64,000 nt of DNA from Bacillus sp. F19 (GCA_023823795.1 CP085711.1:248001-312000), one strand, 5' to 3'. Shown: positions 18,059 through 27,919, counted from the stretch's first letter. Notes: generated by a model not told the origin, from the letters alone. Program-made: numbers and translations.

Positions 18059-18470
18059 GTGCGTGTGCGGCCGAGCCTAGGTCGTATCATATAGCGGGTG
18101 GGATTCCCGTCGAGTAAGAACTAGCCATTCGCTCGTAGCGAGTCTTGGAGGGCTAAAGGTAACTTTAGTCTTTAAGCGTAGACAGTTAGGTGGAGCAGCC
18201 GTCAAGGCTGAAAATCTAATGGAGTGAAAGTCTCCTGTCATCAATTGGTCGATTCAGATGACTAGCATATCCAATGCGTGGGGAGGTAACAAACCACGTT
18301 CTGCTTGGAAGTAGAAGTCACGGCGGCCTGTTCTACACAGAGGGAACAGGGTCGGAACAGTCTGCGTGGCGAGCAAACACAGAGGCCAGAAGGTTTTAAC
18401 GAATACTGCAGTCCCGAAATCTACGCCCCTCATTAGAAGCTGTTGGAGGGATTGTTGCTGGTATGTCACA
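18059..18470 (+). ncRNA. Group II intron 5' fragment (domain I region), no reverse transcriptase
   Basis: The stretch is unusually GC-rich for this window and highly structured, beginning near a GTGCG (18059 or 18065), the typical 5' end of bacterial group II introns. It contains GGGTGGGATTCCCGTCGAGT, GGCTAAAGGTAACTTTAGTC and GGAGCAGCCGTCAAGGCTGA, which I recall from the 5' RNA part of Bacillus intron-encoded reverse-transcriptase elements. The open reading frame and domains V/VI should follow but are missing; AT-rich unrelated DNA starts at about 18475. It is an inactive remnant. Confidence 0.6.
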
Positions 18471-18508
18471 AGTGTAGATTTAAAATTAAATTAAATACAG
18501 TAAAAGAA

Positions 18509-18537
18509 AAAGGATGCAAAGACTGCATCCTTTTGTT
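18509..18537. terminator. Bidirectional terminator
   Basis: AAAAGGATGCA and TGCATCCTTTT form a perfect stem of 11 bp with a 5-nt loop. Confidence 0.85.
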
Positions 18538-18545
18538 ACGAATTT

Positions 18546-18908
18546 TCACAAGATGAGTACCATGATAATAAAGAGAGTACTTTTATAGCGGGCGTTTGGG
18601 GGAATTCTCCTAATGGTTTCGTTAAACTCTTCAAAGAAACCTTCTATTGGATCTCCATTAGCGATACTTTCAGCATAATCATTCATACGCTCAAAAAAGG
18701 CAGGGTTTGAAGATACAAATACATTTTCAATATCAGGATCTGTACCTTTTACTTTATCAGCTATTTGTTTTTCAAGTTGATTTGTTACTTCACCTTTTGC
18801 TCCATTACTTAACATAACTGCAACATACGCGTTTTCGTCCGTTACTATCACGTTTGCTCGTTTGACGTCATCTATAGCTGTCACCTGTTTAGCTGCAACG
18901 TCATCTTC
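18546..18908 (-). pseudogene. YhcN/YlaJ-family sporulation lipoprotein, 3' fragment
   Basis: The frame on the minus strand is open from 18908 and encodes the conserved YhcN/YlaJ pattern: VKRANVIVTDENAYVAVML, then QIADKVKGTDPDIENVFVSS, then a Phe/Glu/Arg-rich end. These lipoproteins are usually 150-200 residues with a signal peptide and lipobox. Here the 5' part is absent: a TAA lies at 18909-18911 with unrelated sequence beyond. The C-terminus also runs on past the expected end. It is a remnant. Confidence 0.65.
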
Positions 18909-19900
18909 TTAAGAAATATTTTAACCGCGCTCATATAGGGAACAGCAAAAAATCCTACAGCGCGTATTAGTAAGAGATTAAAAAGGACATTCCCTTTAGT
19001 AGAGCCAGCCATCTGAATTAATGGTCTCTATTATCCTCATCTTGGATATCCTCTGGATCTTCTATTGGATCTTCTATTGGATCTTCTGGATCTGGATCGT
19101 AAGTACATATTGATTCTTTTTATACCAAAAAATCTTGCTGTTTTTTTAATAATTTCTTATAGAACTACCATGAAAACGAACACCTGTTCCAACAATGTTC
19201 ACAGCACTTTATGCTATCAACATAAGAACAAAACAAATCACTTTTCCGAAGCAGAATGAACTTGATGAAGATCTTCAAGTTGTTGGTTCAATTCTTACTT
19301 GGTTTAGAAAGAAGGAAAAGGATTATCAAGACGATGTATGGGTGTAGGATGGTTTAAGTGGTCAAGATCATTTATGGATTAAGAATGTTGATTCAGCTCT
19401 TATCTTTTTTCGCTGAATTGAAGGTCTTGAGAAAATTAGCAATCGAGTATTATTCAACAATCGGGGGCGATTGTATAACAAGACAAATCAAAAAAGTCGA
19501 TTCCTTTAAATTTTAGGAATCGGCTTTTTAGGTTGAAAATCCGCTAAGCGTAAAAAATTTCTGCATAATGTTGTCGTACCTATACCTATACCCATACCCA
19601 TCCAAGCTAAGGTAAATCATTTCCCTAAAAACGAAAAAACGCTATTCTTTCTGTAATATGATGGAAAGGAAGGTGTTTTTAAAATTATTTACTACTGTTT
19701 CAAGCGATACAAAAAGCACCAAAGAGCTATCTCAATCTATATTGGATATTCAATGTTAAGGCTACTGAAAAAAATATAAATTTGCACATTGACTCCCGTT
19801 TATATTCTATTACGTAATCTAGAAAAAGCCTTGGGCTTACAAAAGTTTCAAGCTTCTTTTTTATCAACATCTTTCAACAGAAAAGATTATGGATTTGATG
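18909..19900. other. Decayed interval without intact genes
   Basis: About 1 kb of degraded DNA. Visible items: a minus-strand Asp/Pro/Glu-rich tail (19018-19098) built from short repeats of GATCTTCTATTG; a 22-nt repeat at 19101-19122 shared with 1765-1786; a hairpin terminator at 19497-19531 (AAAGTCGATTCCT with AGGAATCGGCTTTT); and a short CCTATA-type tandem repeat near 19577-19597. No intact gene is supported. Confidence 0.5.
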
Positions 19901-20899
19901 TCATTGCTTTATGCAACTCTCCCTTTCAATAAGAACTGTAGGAACCGTTACTTTTATTGCAATTTCCCGTTTCTTTTCAATCCGTTCTAAAAGCAGCTCG
20001 ATTGCTGTTTCCCCCATAAATTCTGTAGGAACTTGGATGGTTGTTAAAGGTGGAGAGGTAAGGGCGGTGAAAGGATGCCCGTCCAAACTCACTATGCTGA
20101 TTTCTTCAGGTACTTTAATCCTTGCTTCATTAAGTGCTTTTAAAGCCCCAATGGCGATCGGGTCATTTGCGATAAAGAAAGCGGAAGGTATTTTTTTAGA
20201 TTGAATAGCTTTTAACATTAAATCATAGCCACTCTTTTCTCCAGGTTCTCCAATATAAACAATGGAAGAATCGAGTCCTTCATTCCGTTCCATATAACGT
20301 GTAAAAATAACAACACGACGATCCTCATCGGGAATCGCTATGTGCTCATTAGCACCAATGTATCCAATTGTTTGGTGACCTTGTTCTTGAAGATATTCTA
20401 TTCCTTGTAGAACAGCCATTCTTGTATGAAACCAAACAGAATCAAATTTACTATCATCAGGGCAATTACCAATAATGACTACATGTTTTGTTTCAATACC
20501 TTCTAAAAAACATTCAATTTCATGTTTTGAATAATTACCTAAAATAATGACACCATGTAATTCTGTTATTTTATCATGAGATGTTACAAGATTGTTTACT
20601 AGTTCAATATTGTATTGTAAGCAAAGATGTTCAATTCCCTTTCTTATTGAGAAGTAATAATCACTATCGAAAAAATTATTAAAAATGATTGGTTTAAATA
20701 AGAGGCCAAATCGATAAAACACTTTCTGTTTTTGATGATGTCGTTCAATTAATGTTTTGTAACCCAATTCTTTAGCTATGGATAAAATCTTGTTTCGAGT
20801 CTCTTCAGAAACAGAAAATGATTCGTCACCATTTAATACCCTTGAGACCGTTGTACTAGAGACATTTGCTAATTTTGCTATTTCTTTAATCGTTGCCAT
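19901..20899 (-). CDS. LacI-family transcriptional repressor
   Basis: ATG 20899 follows AAAGGTGTC and begins MATIKEIAKLANVSSTTVSRVLNG-type sequence, the classical LacI helix-turn-helix with hinge; the longer upstream frame lacks a binding site. The 332 residues include a periplasmic-binding-like effector domain (GVIILGNYSKHEIE, HQTIGYIGANE, DPIAIGALKALNEA). It is divergent from the SemiSWEET/ABC/phosphodiesterase operon, which it most likely represses until a sugar- or polyol-like inducer binds. A perfect 9-bp-arm palindrome at 21164-21182 in that promoter region is the best candidate operator. Confidence 0.9.
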   Translation of the reverse strand: MATIKEIAKLANVSSTTVSRVLNGDESFSVSEETRNKILSIAKELGYKTLIERHHQKQKVFYRFGLLFKPIIFNNFFDSDYYFSIRKGIEHLCLQYNIELVNNLVTSHDKITELHGVIILGNYSKHEIECFLEGIETKHVVIIGNCPDDSKFDSVWFHTRMAVLQGIEYLQEQGHQTIGYIGANEHIAIPDEDRRVVIFTRYMERNEGLDSSIVYIGEPGEKSGYDLMLKAIQSKKIPSAFFIANDPIAIGALKALNEARIKVPEEISIVSLDGHPFTALTSPPLTTIQVPTEFMGETAIELLLERIEKKREIAIKVTVPTVLIERESCIKQ

Positions 20900-20988
20900 A
20901 TTAGACACCTTTCTAAATGAAAAAATTCTCCTAACTAAATCCAATGTAATTATACTATACATTATTTAAAAAAGTAAAAATTAAACTA

Positions 20989-21182
20989 AAATATTTAGTT
21001 AATATTAGTTAAAAAACACACAGAAAATCAGTTTTTTTGTATGTTTATCATTGGTAAGATAAAAAAAATTGTATATTTACATAATATTTACGTTTTATCC
21101 ATTCTGAATTAATAAAAAAACAGTATATTTTGTCATGTAAGACAGTGATGAATTTATTTAAAATAAGTAAAAGTTTTACTTA
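20989..21182. promoter_or_regulatory. LacI-type operator candidates between divergent genes
   Basis: TAAGTAAAA (21164-21172) and TTTTACTTA (21174-21182) form a perfect palindrome around one central G. It lies just after a promoter-like TTGTCA (21130-21135) and an AT-rich -10 region near 21153-21160. A second, weaker palindrome, ACTAAA/TTTAGT, lies near 20992-21006, closer to the repressor start. Confidence 0.5.
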
Positions 21183-21209
21183 GCTGTAATCAAGAGTTAT
21201 TAGGAGGTG

Positions 21210-21353
21210 GAGCATCCTTTAACGGAACAAAAAGTCATTAAGGCTGAAATGCTTTTTGTTAAGGATTTCGTGCCGAATGATAGTTTCAAAATAACTAGAA
21301 TAACAGATTCTGTAGGAGTGATTTCATGTCTGTTGCGTTATTGGGAGTGATTG
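21210..21353 (+). CDS. Possible small hypothetical protein
   Basis: A GTG-initiated 47-codon frame (VEHPLTEQKVIKAEMLF) begins inside an AGGAGGTGG stretch and overlaps the SemiSWEET start. Its binding site would have to lie further upstream, which I do not see. It may be a leader or chance frame. Confidence 0.2.
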
Positions 21354-21601
21354 CTGGCATTCTTACCAGCTGCTCTTTTATCCCGCAAGCATACAAAGTA
21401 ATTAAATCAAAAAGAACTAAAGATATATCGATACCTATGTATAGTTTGTGTACCTTAGGAGTATTTTTCTGGATAATTTATGGACTGATGATTAAGGATT
21501 TAGCCGTTCTTTTAACGAATATTGTGACGTTTGTACCGACAGTTATCATTCTGATTCTTACAGTAAAATATCAAATTAAGTCTCAAAATTCTCCTAACTA
21601 A
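21326..21601 (+). CDS. SemiSWEET-type PQ-loop transporter
   Basis: ATG 21326 follows TAGGAGTG. The 91-residue protein has three membrane helices and the PQ-loop motif (TSCSFIPQAYKVIKSKRTKDIS) with Pro-Gln in helix 1. SemiSWEETs work as dimers that move sugars across the membrane by facilitated transport. It is the first gene after the LacI operator and precedes an ABC importer, which suggests that both handle the same or related small polyol/sugar molecules. The gap to the next gene (274 nt) means it could also have its own transcript. Confidence 0.8.
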   Translation: MSVALLGVIAGILTSCSFIPQAYKVIKSKRTKDISIPMYSLCTLGVFFWIIYGLMIKDLAVLLTNIVTFVPTVIILILTVKYQIKSQNSPN

Positions 21602-21875
21602 AATATGCAAAACTACACATCTAGGTGGTAAATGACTAGTACCGGTACATATGAACACATTTTGCATTTTACATTTGCTAGTATCTCGAATTTGGTAGAA
21701 GTAAGTTGACTTTTGTACTCGATTTTCATTATATAAATGAAAACAAATTGGGTGAATTCTATAAAAAACAGGGGTGATAATATAAACAATAAAAAATATA
21801 ATGCATACAGTTTATACCAATTTAAAGGTATTTTATGTAAGAGTAACAAAAAAACTATTAATAAGGAGAAAAATA

Positions 21876-22949
21876 ATGAAAGCAAAAAAAACATTTCTAC
21901 TCGTAATGGCATTTATGCTGGTAGCAAGTATTTTAGCAGGTTGTATGGGAAATAAATCAACAGAAACAGATTCAGGAACAAAAGTAGAAAACAAATCTCT
22001 TGTTGTTTATTCAAACTCTTTATCTGACGGTCGTGGAGAATGGTTAACTGAAAAAGCTGCTGAAGCTGGTTTTGAGCTTGAGGTAGTTCAAGCTGGTGGT
22101 GGAGACCTTTTAAATCGTGTCGTCTCAGAGAAAAACAATCCTTTAGCCGATGTTATTTTTGGTTTAAACCAAACAAATTTTGAAACATTAAAAGAAAATG
22201 ACATTCTTGTTCCATACGAACCTGAATGGACGAATGAACTTCCAGAAGGTTCACGTAATAAAGATAATTTCTATCATCCACTTGTCGAACAAAGAATTAT
22301 CATGCTCTATAACAAAGATGTGTATACAGAAGAAACTGCACCAAAAGATTGGACTGACTTAATTGAAAAAGAAGAATTTAAAGGGAAATATAATATTCCA
22401 ATAGACCTAGGTGGAGCAACAAATCAAGCGGTATTAAACGGCATATTAATGAGATATGTAGATGCAAATGGAGACTTAGGTGTGTCTGAAGAAGGATGGC
22501 AAGATATTAATAAGTTTTTTGACAATGGATATAAAACACCAGAAGGTGAAGATGCCAACGCAAACCTAGCATCAGGAAAAGTTCCGATTTCATTCACGTA
22601 TTCAAGCGGTTTAGAAGGTATCGAAGAGGAATTTGGATTTGAAGCGGGGATTGTTTCTCCAGAAATTGGTGTACCAACTTTAGTGGAGCAAGTAGGAATC
22701 ATTAATAAAGGGAAAGATCAAGATACATCTGTAGCAGAAGAATTTGTGAACTGGTTTGGTAGTGCAGAAATTCAAGGGGCATGGGCTGAACAATTTGATA
22801 CTCTACCAGTAAGTGAAAAAGCACTAGAAAAAACTTCAGAGAAAATGAAGTCAATTCATGAAAACACGACAATTCAAGATATCGATTATACCTTCATTTC
22901 TGAACATATTGACGATTGGGTAGAAAAAATTGAATTAGAAATATTTTAA
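21876..22949 (+). CDS. ABC importer substrate-binding lipoprotein
   Basis: ATG 21876 lies after AAGGAG. The signal peptide ends in a lipobox (SILAGC) with Cys23, so the mature protein is a lipoprotein on the outer face of the membrane. The 357 residues have the type-2 periplasmic-binding pattern of the Fbp/Afu/phosphonate group (SLVVYSNSLSDGRGEW, DVIFGLNQTNFETLK, EEFVNWFGSAE). This class binds ferric iron, polyamines, thiamine, phosphonates or sugar phosphates. The downstream phosphodiesterase and monophosphatase make an organophosphate such as a glycerophosphodiester the more likely cargo; this is inference from context. Confidence 0.85.
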   Translation: MKAKKTFLLVMAFMLVASILAGCMGNKSTETDSGTKVENKSLVVYSNSLSDGRGEWLTEKAAEAGFELEVVQAGGGDLLNRVVSEKNNPLADVIFGLNQTNFETLKENDILVPYEPEWTNELPEGSRNKDNFYHPLVEQRIIMLYNKDVYTEETAPKDWTDLIEKEEFKGKYNIPIDLGGATNQAVLNGILMRYVDANGDLGVSEEGWQDINKFFDNGYKTPEGEDANANLASGKVPISFTYSSGLEGIEEEFGFEAGIVSPEIGVPTLVEQVGIINKGKDQDTSVAEEFVNWFGSAEIQGAWAEQFDTLPVSEKALEKTSEKMKSIHENTTIQDIDYTFISEHIDDWVEKIELEIF

Positions 22950-22965
22950 TGATAAAAGCGGAAGC

Positions 22966-23040
22966 GCCTTGATTAGTCTTTTGGTTAATCAAGGCAGGAC
23001 TGGTCGAAAGTGTTCAATATGTCTTCTAATCAGTCCTGCC
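22966..23040. repeat. Double hairpin, REP-like intergenic element
   Basis: Two overlapping hairpins: GCCTTGATTA/TAATCAAGGC (22966-22995) and GGCAGGACTG/CAGTCCTGCC (22993-23040). The preceding AAAAGCGGAAGCGCC is a string I associate with dispersed intergenic repeats in Bacillus genomes. It may stabilise the binding-protein mRNA relative to the transporter genes. Confidence 0.55.
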
Positions 23041-23162
23041 TTGTGATGGACAGCTGTTAGCCTGAAAAAATTTATTCATTATTACCCCCTATTAAACAAT
23101 AGCCTTATAAACCGAAGAACCATAATGGATTTGGCGGTTTTCAGGATGAAGGAGGAAGCCAC

Positions 23163-24173
23163 GTGATTCATTTTCAAGATATACAAGTAAAATTTGATGA
23201 CTTTGTTGCGATACAAAATTTAAATCTAGACATAAATGAAGGCGAATTTTTTACATTTCTTGGACCGTCAGGCTGTGGGAAAACAACGACATTACGAACA
23301 TTAGCAGGGTTTATAACTCCCACTAAAGGAAAAATTACCGTAGATGGCGTGGACATTACAAATACGCCGATTGAAAAAAGACAAATTGGCATGGTCTTTC
23401 AAAGCTATGCTTTATTCCCAACCATGTCTGTTTACGAAAACATTGCCTTTGGATTAAAGGTTCAAAAATATAAAAAAGACGAGATGAAAAGACGCGTTGA
23501 AGAAATCGCAAAGGTTGTCGATTTAACAGAGGATAAGCTGATGAAAAATGTATCCGAACTATCCGGTGGACAACAACAGCGTGTGGCTATTGCCCGAGCA
23601 TTGGCACTTGCCCCAAAAATCATCGTTTTAGATGAACCACTATCAAACTTGGATGCAAAGCTACGAAAACAATTAAGAAAAGAACTTAAAAAACTACAGC
23701 TCGAGCAAGGTATTACAACGGTTTATGTGACACATGACCAAGAGGAAGCGTTAACATTGTCAGATCGCTTGGCTGTTTTTAATAATGGAGTGGTTGAGCA
23801 AGTAGGTACGCCAGAGGAAATTTACAACCAATCGAAAACAGAGTTTGTATGTAATTTCATAGGCGAGGCGAATTCAATCGGCAAAGAAATAGTAGAAGAA
23901 ATCTCAAAAAAATCAGGCAAACTAGATTCAGAAAAAAAATATTATATCCGATCAGAAAAGATAAAAACGAAAGTACAAGCTGGTGATCATCATTCTGTTG
24001 CCCTTCAGGCAAAGGTCGTTTCAAAAGAATTTTATGGCACATACTCTCAATATAAATATGAGGTAATTGGTTCTTCTCTAATCAATATCGAGAAAGAAGA
24101 TGGGAATTTTCAATATTCTGAGGGCGACGAAGTAACCTTGTTTATAAATCCAAAAGACATACTTCAATATTAG
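23163..24173 (+). CDS. ABC importer ATPase
   Basis: GTG 23163 follows GAAGGAGGAAGCC. The 336-residue protein has Walker A GPSGCGKTT, signature LSGGQQQRVAIARAL, Walker B IIVLDEP, and a C-terminal TOBE-like region, the layout of importer ATPases of the PotA/FbpC/UgpC type. It would couple ATP hydrolysis to the fused permease that follows 10 nt later. The residue pattern does not settle the substrate. Confidence 0.9.
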   Translation: MIHFQDIQVKFDDFVAIQNLNLDINEGEFFTFLGPSGCGKTTTLRTLAGFITPTKGKITVDGVDITNTPIEKRQIGMVFQSYALFPTMSVYENIAFGLKVQKYKKDEMKRRVEEIAKVVDLTEDKLMKNVSELSGGQQQRVAIARALALAPKIIVLDEPLSNLDAKLRKQLRKELKKLQLEQGITTVYVTHDQEEALTLSDRLAVFNNGVVEQVGTPEEIYNQSKTEFVCNFIGEANSIGKEIVEEISKKSGKLDSEKKYYIRSEKIKTKVQAGDHHSVALQAKVVSKEFYGTYSQYKYEVIGSSLINIEKEDGNFQYSEGDEVTLFINPKDILQY

Positions 24174-24183
24174 GAGAATCATA

Positions 24184-25896
24184 ATGAAATTTATAAACAC
24201 TCATATTCAAAATAAACTCTATCTTTTACTAGTCGGGATTATTCTCACTTGGTTCATTGCAGCCTTTCTCATTCTCCCAAATGTAAATATTCTTTATACA
24301 ACATTTTTTGCAGAGGGTGCCTTTTCATTAGAGCCATTTCAAAAATTATTATCATCTGAAAGAGCAATGAAAAGTTTAGCTAATAGCTTTCTATTAGGGA
24401 TTACATTGGTCTTCACTGTAAACATGGTTGGGATTTTTCTAGTGTTAGTCACAGATTATTTTGACATCAAAGGTGCCAAAATCTTAAGACTCGGTTATTT
24501 TACCACGATGATCTATGGCGGACTCATTTTAGTGGCGGGTTATCAATTTATTTATGGGAATACTGGATTTTTAACGACTTTATTAGTGAAAATCTTTCCT
24601 GCGATGAATCCAGATTGGTTTATCGGTTATCCCGCGGTTGTGTTTGTGATGACCTTTGCTTGTACGACGAATCATATCATCTTTCTTTCAAATGCGATCA
24701 AAAGCATTGATTATCAAACGGTTGAAGCGGCAAAAAATATGGGTGCTTCACCTTGGAAAATCCTTACCAAAGTTGTTTTTCCTGTTTTAAAGCCTGTATT
24801 AACAACGTTATCCGTGTTGCTATTTGCAACAGGAATTGGTGCGATGTCTGCACCGTTGATCGTAGGGGGAGAAAACTTTCAAACGATTAGCCCAATGATT
24901 CTAAACTTTGCTAATAGTATGAGTTCAAGAGATCTTGCCGCATTGTTGGCGATCTTTTTAGGGGTTACACAAATTTTGTTACTCTACGTGATTACAAGAT
25001 CTGAGAAAAAAGGCTTTTATATGTCGGTATCAAAAGTAAAAACGAAAATCGTAAAGCAGAAAATTGAAAATAAGGCTGTCAACGTTATTGTCCATTTTTT
25101 TTCATATGTTCTATTTTTCATTTATGTGTTGCCGATCGCTGCAGTCATTCTTTTTTCATTTACCGATACGTTCAGTATCAGTACTGGTACACTTTCATGG
25201 GAGCATTTTACATTAGAAAATTACATCAAAATTTTAACAGATTCTTCAGCATATGAACCATTTGTTATTAGTATTATCTATTCTGGATTAACAGCCATCA
25301 TTGTCGTAGGTGCCATGTTATTTATTTCTCGATTAATCCACAAATACAATAATAAACTAACAACAACTTTGGAATATTTATTTCATATTCCTTGGATAAT
25401 ACCTGGTATCTTAATGGCTTTAGGATTAATTATCACCTTTGATAAACCAATGCCTATTATCGGAAATATCGTTTTAACGGGGACATTAAGCTTATTGTTA
25501 ATAGCTTATGTGATTGAAAAAATTCCATTTACCTTGAGGATTCTAAAAGCAGCCTATTACTCATTCGATGGCTCACTTGAGGATGCAGCTAAAAATTTGG
25601 GGGCTAGACCCATTTATACATTTATTCGAGTAATTTTGCCAATTGTGTTACCGACAACACTAGCAATACTCGCGTTAAACTTTAACAGTCTATTAGCTGA
25701 TTATGATTTAACCGTATTTTTATATCATCCACTTTATCAACCGCTGGGTATTGTGATTCGAAATAACACAGATCCAACTGCTTCTATTGATGCGAAGGCA
25801 ATGAACTTTGTCTATTCTGTTATTTTAATGGCGATATCAGCGCTTGTGATTTACTTTGTATATGGTAGAGGAAGCAATAAGAAAAATATCTTATAG
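24184..25896 (+). CDS. ABC importer permease, two fused modules
   Basis: The 570-residue protein contains two complete permease units. Each has an EAA loop: EAAKNMGASPWKILTKVVFP in the first half and EDAAKNLGARPIYTFIRVIL in the second. One polypeptide therefore makes the whole membrane channel, as in FbpB/PhnV-type fusions, with about twelve helices. ATG 24184 follows TAGGAG. It forms a tight unit with the ATPase. Confidence 0.9.
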   Translation: MKFINTHIQNKLYLLLVGIILTWFIAAFLILPNVNILYTTFFAEGAFSLEPFQKLLSSERAMKSLANSFLLGITLVFTVNMVGIFLVLVTDYFDIKGAKILRLGYFTTMIYGGLILVAGYQFIYGNTGFLTTLLVKIFPAMNPDWFIGYPAVVFVMTFACTTNHIIFLSNAIKSIDYQTVEAAKNMGASPWKILTKVVFPVLKPVLTTLSVLLFATGIGAMSAPLIVGGENFQTISPMILNFANSMSSRDLAALLAIFLGVTQILLLYVITRSEKKGFYMSVSKVKTKIVKQKIENKAVNVIVHFFSYVLFFIYVLPIAAVILFSFTDTFSISTGTLSWEHFTLENYIKILTDSSAYEPFVISIIYSGLTAIIVVGAMLFISRLIHKYNNKLTTTLEYLFHIPWIIPGILMALGLIITFDKPMPIIGNIVLTGTLSLLLIAYVIEKIPFTLRILKAAYYSFDGSLEDAAKNLGARPIYTFIRVILPIVLPTTLAILALNFNSLLADYDLTVFLYHPLYQPLGIVIRNNTDPTASIDAKAMNFVYSVILMAISALVIYFVYGRGSNKKNIL

Positions 25897-26022
25897 AAGA
25901 GGTTTAATGGACCAGATATTATGACGCAAATGATTGTGTGTCAAATCAACAATGTATTTGAGTTATGGAATATTAAGATAAGAAAAAATAAATTCAACAG
26001 TTGTATGAAAGGAAAAATGATT

Positions 26023-26910
26023 ATGAAATATACAAAAGTACTAGGTAAACTATTAAGAGAAAATGAAGTTTTAATTGCATGTCACCAAGGTTCAGCAGGT
26101 GGAAACATTGCATATAACACATATAGATCAATGTTAAATGCTATTAATCAAGGTGCTCATATTGTTGAATTTGATATTAGTAAAACAAGTGATGGAGTAT
26201 TTCATGTTTTTCATGAAAATGAAGAATCAATTCGTTTTAACAGAGATGAGAAGTTTAGGACATTTACTGCTGAAGAAATTAAAGAGCAAACATTATTTAA
26301 TATGAACATGCAAGCAGTAGAAGCTCCACCTACATTAAAAGTTTTCATGGAAAATATGAAAAAACACCCAAATATATTGTTGCATTTTGACCACGTGCAA
26401 AAATGGGGTAAAGAGTTATTGGAAGACTTAGATCAATATGAAGATCAAAGACAATCAATTATTTTAAAAACTGATGTTGCTGCAACTGAATGCTTAGAAG
26501 CATTAGCAGCACACGATGTTAAATATATGACTTTACCTAAAGTTTGGAATCAAGATAATTTTAATAAAATCATGGAATATAAAGACAAAATAAACATTGT
26601 TGGTTTTGAAATGATTTTCGATGATCCAAATGCTGATTATGTTTCAAAGGAAAAATTAGAGCAATTGAGACAAATGGGATATCACACAATGATTAATGCA
26701 ATTGTTCTTTGGAATGATCGTCAATCTCTTTGTGGTGGATTTGATGATGATGTCTCATTATTAGAAAATCCTGAATTAGGTTGGGGGAAATTATTTGAGA
26801 TGGGATTTGATATTATTCAAACTGACTGGCCGTTACCGTTAAAAAATTACCTTGAAAAAAAAGGAGTAAAGTTAGTTTATGAAAACAGCAAGTCAAAAAT
26901 CTCGTTATGA
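26023..26910 (+). CDS. Glycerophosphodiester phosphodiesterase-like protein
   Basis: I chose ATG 26023 because AAAGGA lies 9 nt upstream; ATG 26017 is the alternative. The 295 residues show a divergent GDPD barrel: ACHQGSAGG replaces the usual AHRG, followed by VEFDISKTSDGVFHVFHE with the E-x-D metal ligands and the second His. GDPD enzymes cut glycerophosphodiesters into glycerol-3-phosphate and an alcohol. There is no signal peptide, so it acts in the cytoplasm on imported substrate. The PENT motif is replaced by AYNT, so the substrate may not be a standard glycerophosphodiester. Confidence 0.75.
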   Translation: MKYTKVLGKLLRENEVLIACHQGSAGGNIAYNTYRSMLNAINQGAHIVEFDISKTSDGVFHVFHENEESIRFNRDEKFRTFTAEEIKEQTLFNMNMQAVEAPPTLKVFMENMKKHPNILLHFDHVQKWGKELLEDLDQYEDQRQSIILKTDVAATECLEALAAHDVKYMTLPKVWNQDNFNKIMEYKDKINIVGFEMIFDDPNADYVSKEKLEQLRQMGYHTMINAIVLWNDRQSLCGGFDDDVSLLENPELGWGKLFEMGFDIIQTDWPLPLKNYLEKKGVKLVYENSKSKISL

Positions 26911-27574
26911 TTTTGCTCTAGAATTAATTGAATCATGTAAAATTGTATTAGAAAAAGAAAAAGTTTCTATAGTAGAAGAAAAGGAAAATGAAAAAGATTT
27001 AGTTACCAATCTTGATAAAACTTTAAATAATCATATTGTATTGGCAATATCCAGTGCTTTTGATGATGATATTGTTGGTGAAGAGCAATCAAAAGAAGGT
27101 AATAAAAAAAATACATGGTATATTGATCCTATTGATGGAACAACTAACTGTATTTATCGAAAAAGAGAATATGCTATTTCAATAGCATATGAAGGGGAAG
27201 AAGGTAGATTTGGTTTAATATTTGATGTAGAAGCTGATAAATTATATCACGCTTATACTGAACTTGGTGTATTTATTAATGGGGAGCCATTTACAAGACC
27301 TGAAACACCTGAATATGGAATTATCCATATTTCACCTTCTTACTTAAAGGAAAAAAAATACGATGACTTTGCTGATAAATTTAAAGGCATTAGGTATTTA
27401 GAAGTTTGTTCAATTGAAATTATTAGAGTTGCAATTGGTGAAGCAAGTTGTTTCTATCGTAAAAATCAAAAAGTTTGGGACTATAAAGCTAGCGTTATTT
27501 TTGCTGAAATAGTAGGTTTACACGTAGAAATATCAGAAGACCATATTGTGTTGGTGGGAACAAAGTTTGATTAA
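26879..27574 (+). CDS. Inositol monophosphatase-family phosphatase
   Basis: The gene overlaps the end of the GDPD-like gene by 32 bp and has its own AAGGAG, indicating translational coupling. The 231 residues carry the Mg-dependent sugar phosphatase motifs VGEEQS, WYIDPIDGTTN and a C-terminal WDYKAS. Family members hydrolyse inositol-1-phosphate, fructose-1,6-bisphosphate, PAP and related monophosphates. Following GDPD, a natural order is diester import, cleavage to a monoester, then dephosphorylation, for example glycerophosphoinositol to inositol phosphate to inositol. This pathway is my inference. Confidence 0.85.
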   Translation: MKTASQKSRYDFALELIESCKIVLEKEKVSIVEEKENEKDLVTNLDKTLNNHIVLAISSAFDDDIVGEEQSKEGNKKNTWYIDPIDGTTNCIYRKREYAISIAYEGEEGRFGLIFDVEADKLYHAYTELGVFINGEPFTRPETPEYGIIHISPSYLKEKKYDDFADKFKGIRYLEVCSIEIIRVAIGEASCFYRKNQKVWDYKASVIFAEIVGLHVEISEDHIVLVGTKFD

Positions 27575-27919
27575 TAGATGATTGTAAATTTAGGCGTGTT
27601 ATTAATAGATCAATATTAATATATATTAAGAGGTAGTTATAATGAACAAATTAATAACTAATTATTGGTAGTAAGAGATAGTCATGATACACCCGGTTCT
27701 GGTGCAAGTAATCTCTAAATCTTGGACATACCTGTTGGAATTGGAGAAAGTTGGGTATTCGGTGAAGTAGAGTTTAAAGGGGGACCCTAAAATCCCCCGA
27801 AAATTAAAATTACTTCATATTAGAATCATGATCAGTATATTTATTTTGTATTAAATTTCTTCTAGAAACATTTTAGGCATCTAATCCCTTTTGGTTTAGC
27901 AACGATGCACCATGCTAAA
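27575..27919. other. Intergenic interval with one GC-rich hairpin
   Basis: GGGGGA and TCCCCC form a hairpin at 27779-27798 without a clear T run. A decayed coding scrap (GIGESWVFGEVEF) lies just before it. Nothing else is supported. Confidence 0.4.

Noticed and set aside
19570..19605. Short tandem CCTATA/CCCATA repeats as a CRISPR or minisatellite
   Set aside because: Only a few 6-bp units, no spacers and no cas genes.
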